Source: CAKZLS01 sp963786305
GTDB taxonomy: Bacteria > Pseudomonadota > Alphaproteobacteria > Rhodospirillales > Defluviicoccaceae
DNA: 64,000 nucleotides
Direction: 5' to 3'
NCBI GenBank assembly: GCA_963786305.1
Contig: CAWAYL010000008.1
Span: 248,001-312,000, forward strand
The notes beneath the pieces were generated by a model. The model did not search any database and was not told where the DNA came from. It saw only the letters and a list, made by a program, of their open reading frames with translations. The position numbers and the translations under genes were made by a program. This document shows, one piece after another, positions 60,187-64,000 of the stretch. Each line of letters opens with the position of its first letter. Within the stretch, counting starts at the first letter, position 1.

Positions 60187-60866
60187 ATGATCACGAAAGG
60201 CTTGGCCGAGGGCAGTGCCGGCGATTTGCGGCGTTCTACTCGCCGGCGGTCGGGCGCGGCGAATGGGTGGCGACGACAAATGCCTGTGCCGGCTCGGTAA
60301 CCGAACCATCCTCCACCATGTCATCGATCGGGCGTCGTCCCAGGCGTCACCCTTGGTCCTCAATGCCAACGGCGACGCCGGTCCGGTTCGCTGAATTCCA
60401 TTTGCCGGTGGTGGCCGACGCGATCGAAGGATTCGCCGGTCCGCTGGCCGGCATCCTCACCGGCCTGGAGTGGATGCGGGTGAACGCGCCGCATTGCTCA
60501 TGGCTTGCAAGTTTCGCCACCGATGCGCCGTTCTTTTCCGCCGACATGGTTGACCGGATGATGGCTGCGGTGTCGGAAGAGGGCGCGCAGTTGGCTTGTG
60601 CCGCCTCCGATGGACGCTCACATCCGGTATTCGGCCTTTGGTCCGCCGCCTTGGTCGATGACTTGCGGTACGCCTTGGAAGTGGAGGGTATCCGCAAGAT
60701 CGACATGTGGACCTCCCGCTATCGCTTGGCGACGGTGGCGTTTCCGGCCGATCCGCACGATCCCTTCCTCAACATCAATCGCCCGGACGATCTGGCCGCC
60801 GCCGAACGTGTATTATCCTCCGCGCAACCCGTCGCACGCCGCTCCAGTGCGTCGCGCGACACGTGA
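60187..60866 (+). CDS. mobA: Molybdenum cofactor guanylyltransferase MobA, two frameshifts
   Basis: MobA links GMP to Mo/W-molybdopterin, forming the bis-MGD cofactor required by FdhA. It starts MITKGLAEGSA. After an extra base near 60222 it reads ICGVLLAGGRARRMGGDDKC (the LAGG-RMG-DK nucleotide motif). After another near 60390 it reads RFAEFHLPVVADAIEGFAGP, WLASFATDAPFFSADMVDRM and HDPFLNINRPDDLAAAE. Corrected length is 225 residues, near family size. Confidence 0.9.
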
Positions 60867-60991
60867 ACGCCGTATACGCCTGAGCCCGCCACCATACCGA
60901 GCACCCGTACAAACGATGGCGTAGCTTCGAGGGATGGAGAGCGAACGGGAACCGGATCACTCGAAACAAGCTGAACAGGGAGAGCATATCG

Positions 60992-61833
60992 ATGGAGTAC
61001 GTTGCTGAGTGGATCGCGACCATGAGGGCCGATGTCGCGGATCTTCTTGGGCAGATCATCGCCTACCTGCCAAGGCTTCTGGCGGGCATTCTGCTGCTCG
61101 TTATCGGTTGGCTGGTGGCGCGCGTGCTGCGGGCGGTCGCCTCCCACATGATCAAGGGATGGGACTGGTTGATTCCCCGGCTGACCATGGGAAGAGCGGT
61201 GGACCATGCGAAAATGCGTGAGACCTCGGCCTCGCTGGTGGGCATCGCCGTCTACTGGCTGACCATCCTGTTCTTTGTCACAGCGGCCGCGCAGGCGCTG
61301 GATCTGGAGGCGTTTTCCAACTGGCTGAGTGGCGCTATCCGCTATCTTCCGCAGCTCATATCGGGCGCGCTTGTCATCGTCGTCGGCATCGCGCTCGGCA
61401 ACCTTGCCCGAAACGCGATCATCCGGAGCGCGAGGTCCGTCGGCGAACGGCAACGCGGCCTGCTCGGGCCGGGCCGCCCAAGCTCTGATGATCGTGACCA
61501 TGTTCGTCATCGGTCTCGACCTCATTGGCGTGGACACGTCCGTGGTCGTTATCGTCGTCGGGGTCGCCGTGGGGATGTTTTTCGGCGCCGGCGCGCTTGC
61601 CTTCGGGCTGGGGGCGCGAACCATGGTCAGCAACGTGATCGGCGCGCGCTGCGCGCAACGCGATTGCCGGGTCGGCGACGTCATCCGGGTGGGCGATGTT
61701 CAGGGACGGATGCTGCAGCTCACCCGCTCGAGCCGTCGTGCTGGAAACCGACGAAGGGCGCGCGGCGCTGCCGGGAAAACTGTTCTCCGAAGACAGTACC
61801 TTGATCGTGGAAGGAGACCGTGGCCATGGCTGA
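60992..61833 (+). CDS. MscS-family mechanosensitive channel protein, two frameshifts
   Basis: This small MscS-like protein of about 279 residues has several helices (LLAGILLLVIGWLVARVLRA, LVGIAVYWLTILFFVTAAAQ and LISGALVIVVGIALGNLARN). The later part VIVVGVAVGMFFGAGALAFG with RTMVSNVIGARCAQRDCRVG DVI corresponds to the pore helix and start of the beta domain. Breaks occur near 61455 and 61730. It ends VEGDRGHG at 61833, overlapping the next gene by eight bases, so channel and MgtE-type proteins are co-expressed. Confidence 0.82.
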
Positions 61834-62680
61834 CAGCATGGAACTCGCCGAGGAATTCATCCAGAGCCGGCCCCGTTCGCCGCGCGAGAACGCTGGAGGA
61901 TCAACCGCCCGAGATCGGCGCGGAATTCTTGCGGCGACCTGCCGGCCGATCTGTCCGGAGAGTTGCTCGGTCGCGTGATGCCGACCTACGCCGGTCTGTT
62001 TGTGGAGCACCTTGACGCCGAAGACGTCGGCCGCGTTGCTCGCCGGCGTATCCCCCGGTGTCGCGTCGGCGCATCCTGCGCCATACCCGCGCCGACCAGA
62101 GAGCCGCGCATTCTCGAGGCTGATGCCGACGAAGGCGGCGGGTGCCTGCCGGCACGCTGCTGCGCTATGGGAATGGAACCGTGGGTTCGCCGCGATGGAC
62201 TCGCGCGTATTCGTGCTCCCCGACGACATCACCGTGGAAAACAGTATTCGCCGAATGCGCCGGTCGCCGGAGCGGACGTCCGGACAGATTTTCGTGATCA
62301 ACCGCAAGGGCCGGTTGCGTGGCGTGCTCCAGGTCTGGGACATCGTTCGAGCCCGTCGGGAGGCCCTGACTTCGGCATTGACCGCGCCTCAGCGGGAGAC
62401 GCTGCCGGTTCGCGCTCCGCTGGCGTCCGCCGCCAACCATCCGGCCTGGAATGACAACAATGAGCTTCCCGTCGTCGAGACCAACGGTGCGTTCGTCGGG
62501 GTCTTGCGGCACATGAGCCTGCGCAGGCGGTGCGATTGGATCGATCCGGCGCGGCGACGGCGTCGCTCGGCGAAACCTCGATGGAACTGACGGTCGATGC
62601 ATGGGAAAGCGCTTCGCAACTGATCGGAAGCGGTCATTGCGCTCGCGACCACTCCCGCTCGATCGAGGAAGGACAGATAA
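61826..62680 (+). CDS. Soluble MgtE_N/CBS-domain protein without membrane part, many frameshifts
   Basis: The locus starts MADSMELAEEFIQSRP. Fragments in shifting frames show an MgtE_N-like helical region (LLGRVMPTYAGLFVEHLDAE, DVGRV) and a CBS pair (RVFVLPDDITVENSIRRMRR, GQIFVINRKGRLRGVLQVWD, NNELPVVETNGAFVGVLRHM). The reading then reaches ASLGETSMELTVDAWESASQ and ends EAVIALATTPARSRKDR at 62680. No membrane segments appear, unlike the full MgtE that starts 2 bp later. It could be a regulatory partner. At least six indels make details uncertain. Confidence 0.7.
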
Positions 62681-62682
62681 CG

Positions 62683-63993
62683 ATGGCTGTTGCTTCGTCC
62701 ACCGCCGCTGATGCGCTGGCCCAGCGGTTCTTGTTCGAATTTCCGAGAGAGGCGGCGAAGCAGATGGAAGACCTGCCGGCCGACAAGATGGCTCGGGTGC
62801 TGGCCAGTCAGCCGGCCGCCATGATGGTGCCGGTTTGGGAAGCCCTGCTGCCTGGCGTGGCGGCGGTGATCCTCGATCTGTTGCCCGCCAAGAGTGTGCA
62901 CACCCTGCTTGCCGAAATGGACACGGGGCGCTCGGCGGTCATGTTGAGCCGCTTGCCGACGGCGCGTCGGGAGAGTGTGCTTTCGTCGCTGCCCGAGAGC
63001 CTGGCCGGCGAGCTTGGCCAACTGTTGACCTATCCGCCCGACAGCGCCGGGTCGTTGATGGATACCAAGATCTTCGCGTTTCGCGGCGATACGACAGCGG
63101 AGAATGCGTTGCGCCGGATGAGACGGATGCGGGCCAGACCGACGAGACAAGTGCTCATTGTCGACGACGGCAATCGGTTGATCGCGCGCGTGCCGATCGA
63201 AACCCTGGCATTGGCAAACGTGGACCAGACCCTCGAGTCGTTGGCGCGGCCGCCGGTTGCCGTGGTCACCGGAACAGACCCCAGAGAAGAGGTCGTCGAC
63301 AAGCTGGGAAAACTGCAGCTCGAGGAACTGCCGGTGATCGACATCGATGGCCGTTTGCTCGGACTGATCCGTCCGGCCGGACTGGTGGAGGCGGCCGCCG
63401 AGGAGGCCAGCGTCGACATGCAGACGATGGTCGGCGCGAGTAAGGACGAGCGCGCGCTCTCGAGCAGCCTGTTCGCCGTTCGAAAGCGCCTGCCATGGCT
63501 TCAAATAAATCTTTTGACGGCTTTTCTCGCGGCGTCGGTAGTCGCGCTATTCGAGGATACGATCTCTCGGTACACGGCGCTCGCAGTTTTGCTACCGGTG
63601 GTGGCCGGTCAATCGGGAAACGCCGGTGCTCAGGCTCTCGCGGTTACCATGCGGGGCCTCGCGCTGCGTGAGATCGGAACCGGACATTGGCTGAAGGTTC
63701 TCTCGAAGGAGACCGTGGCCGGGTTGCTGAATGGCCTCGGGATCGCGATTACGTGCGGCATTGGCGTGTACGTGTGGAGCGGCAGCTTGGGTTTATGCGC
63801 CGTGATCGCCTCGTCGATGGTGCTGTCCATGGTCGCCGCCGGCGCCGCCGGCGCGCTCGTCCCCATCGTCCTGAAACGCCTCGGCCAGGATCCGGCTCAG
63901 TCGTCGTCCATCGTGTTGACGACAGTCACCGATGTGGCCGGTTTCTTCTCGTTCCTCGGCATCGCGACGCTGTTGCAAGGCATGCTGGGATAG
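62683..63993 (+). CDS. mgtE: Magnesium transporter MgtE
   Basis: This 436-residue MgtE has the N-terminal superhelical domain (EFPREAAKQMEDLPADKMAR, VILDLLPAKSVHTLLAEMD), two CBS domains (DSAGSLMDTKIFAFRGDTTA, LVEAAAEEASVDMQTM) and five C-terminal helices. The membrane signature is ALAVLLPVVAGQSGNAGAQA, followed by QSSSIVLTTVTDVAGFFSFL containing the Mg2+-site aspartate. ATG 62683 has GAGGAAGGA upstream. It is the third gene of the mscS-MgtE_N/CBS-mgtE operon, and the stop falls just before the window end. Confidence 0.95.
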   Translation: MAVASSTAADALAQRFLFEFPREAAKQMEDLPADKMARVLASQPAAMMVPVWEALLPGVAAVILDLLPAKSVHTLLAEMDTGRSAVMLSRLPTARRESVLSSLPESLAGELGQLLTYPPDSAGSLMDTKIFAFRGDTTAENALRRMRRMRARPTRQVLIVDDGNRLIARVPIETLALANVDQTLESLARPPVAVVTGTDPREEVVDKLGKLQLEELPVIDIDGRLLGLIRPAGLVEAAAEEASVDMQTMVGASKDERALSSSLFAVRKRLPWLQINLLTAFLAASVVALFEDTISRYTALAVLLPVVAGQSGNAGAQALAVTMRGLALREIGTGHWLKVLSKETVAGLLNGLGIAITCGIGVYVWSGSLGLCAVIASSMVLSMVAAGAAGALVPIVLKRLGQDPAQSSSIVLTTVTDVAGFFSFLGIATLLQGMLG

Positions 63994-64000
63994 GGCTGGG

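Noticed and set aside
54390..62680. Interpretation of the fdh-moeA-mobA-mscS region as pseudogenes
   Set aside because: Catalytic and cofactor motifs are intact across every frame change and indels alternate in sign, which fits sequence error better than decay.

Overview
The window is GC-rich chromosomal DNA from an alphaproteobacterium, most likely a flagellated, Rhodospirillales-like free-living organism. The evidence is FliX, DUF3126, a DUF6468-type protein next to FliM, an NDUFS4-like complex I accessory protein, a SapC-family protein, the MotE/OmpA-MotB flagellar cluster, and sigma-54-type flagellar promoters. There are no insertion sequences, integrases, phage genes or CRISPR arrays. 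The content is ordinary core and metabolic chromosome apart from a few small unexplained genes and one truncated VCBS-type remnant.

Layout. 1-6 kb: 3' part of a GH15 glycosidase, tRNA-Gln, Ppx/GppA phosphatase, RlmE, and a TetR regulator divergent from a TTC38-like TPR protein, with paired operator-like sequences between them. 6-22 kb: flagellar genes (an FlhB C-domain paralogue, FliO, FliP; FliL, FliM, a DUF6468-like protein, MotE, two OmpA/MotB-like proteins and a 1,174-residue TPR protein; FlgF, FlgG, FlgA, FlgH; FliX and a DksA-like protein), interrupted by spermidine genes speD-speE. 22-26 kb: an iron(III) ABC transporter with a Fur-like box. 26-32.6 kb: FlgE behind a sigma-54 promoter, a tiny unannotated ORF, a universal stress protein, an NhaD-like antiporter, a DUF192 protein and tRNA-Pro. 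32.6-43.4 kb: a complete urea operon on the minus strand, urtABCDE-ureDABCEFG, behind a sigma-54-type promoter, so uptake and hydrolysis of urea are transcribed together, probably under nitrogen control. 43.6-47.8 kb: UspA with a fused TRAP permease and TAXI-type binding protein. 48.6-50 kb: NDUFS4-like protein, tRNA-Arg, SapC-like protein. 50-61 kb: a tungstate-type ABC transporter (tupBCA), then an NAD-linked formate dehydrogenase whose beta subunit is a NuoE-NuoF fusion, with moeA and mobA for cofactor synthesis. This resembles a tungsten-dependent formate oxidation module. 61-64 kb: MscS channel, a soluble MgtE_N/CBS protein and a full MgtE magnesium transporter.

Sequence quality. Nineteen loci, most of them conserved core or metabolic genes, are interrupted by single-base indels. 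They are concentrated at 54.4-62.7 kb and several lie in short homopolymers. The reading frame resumes each time with family motifs intact. I read these as probable sequence or assembly errors rather than decay, and I annotate whole loci across them.
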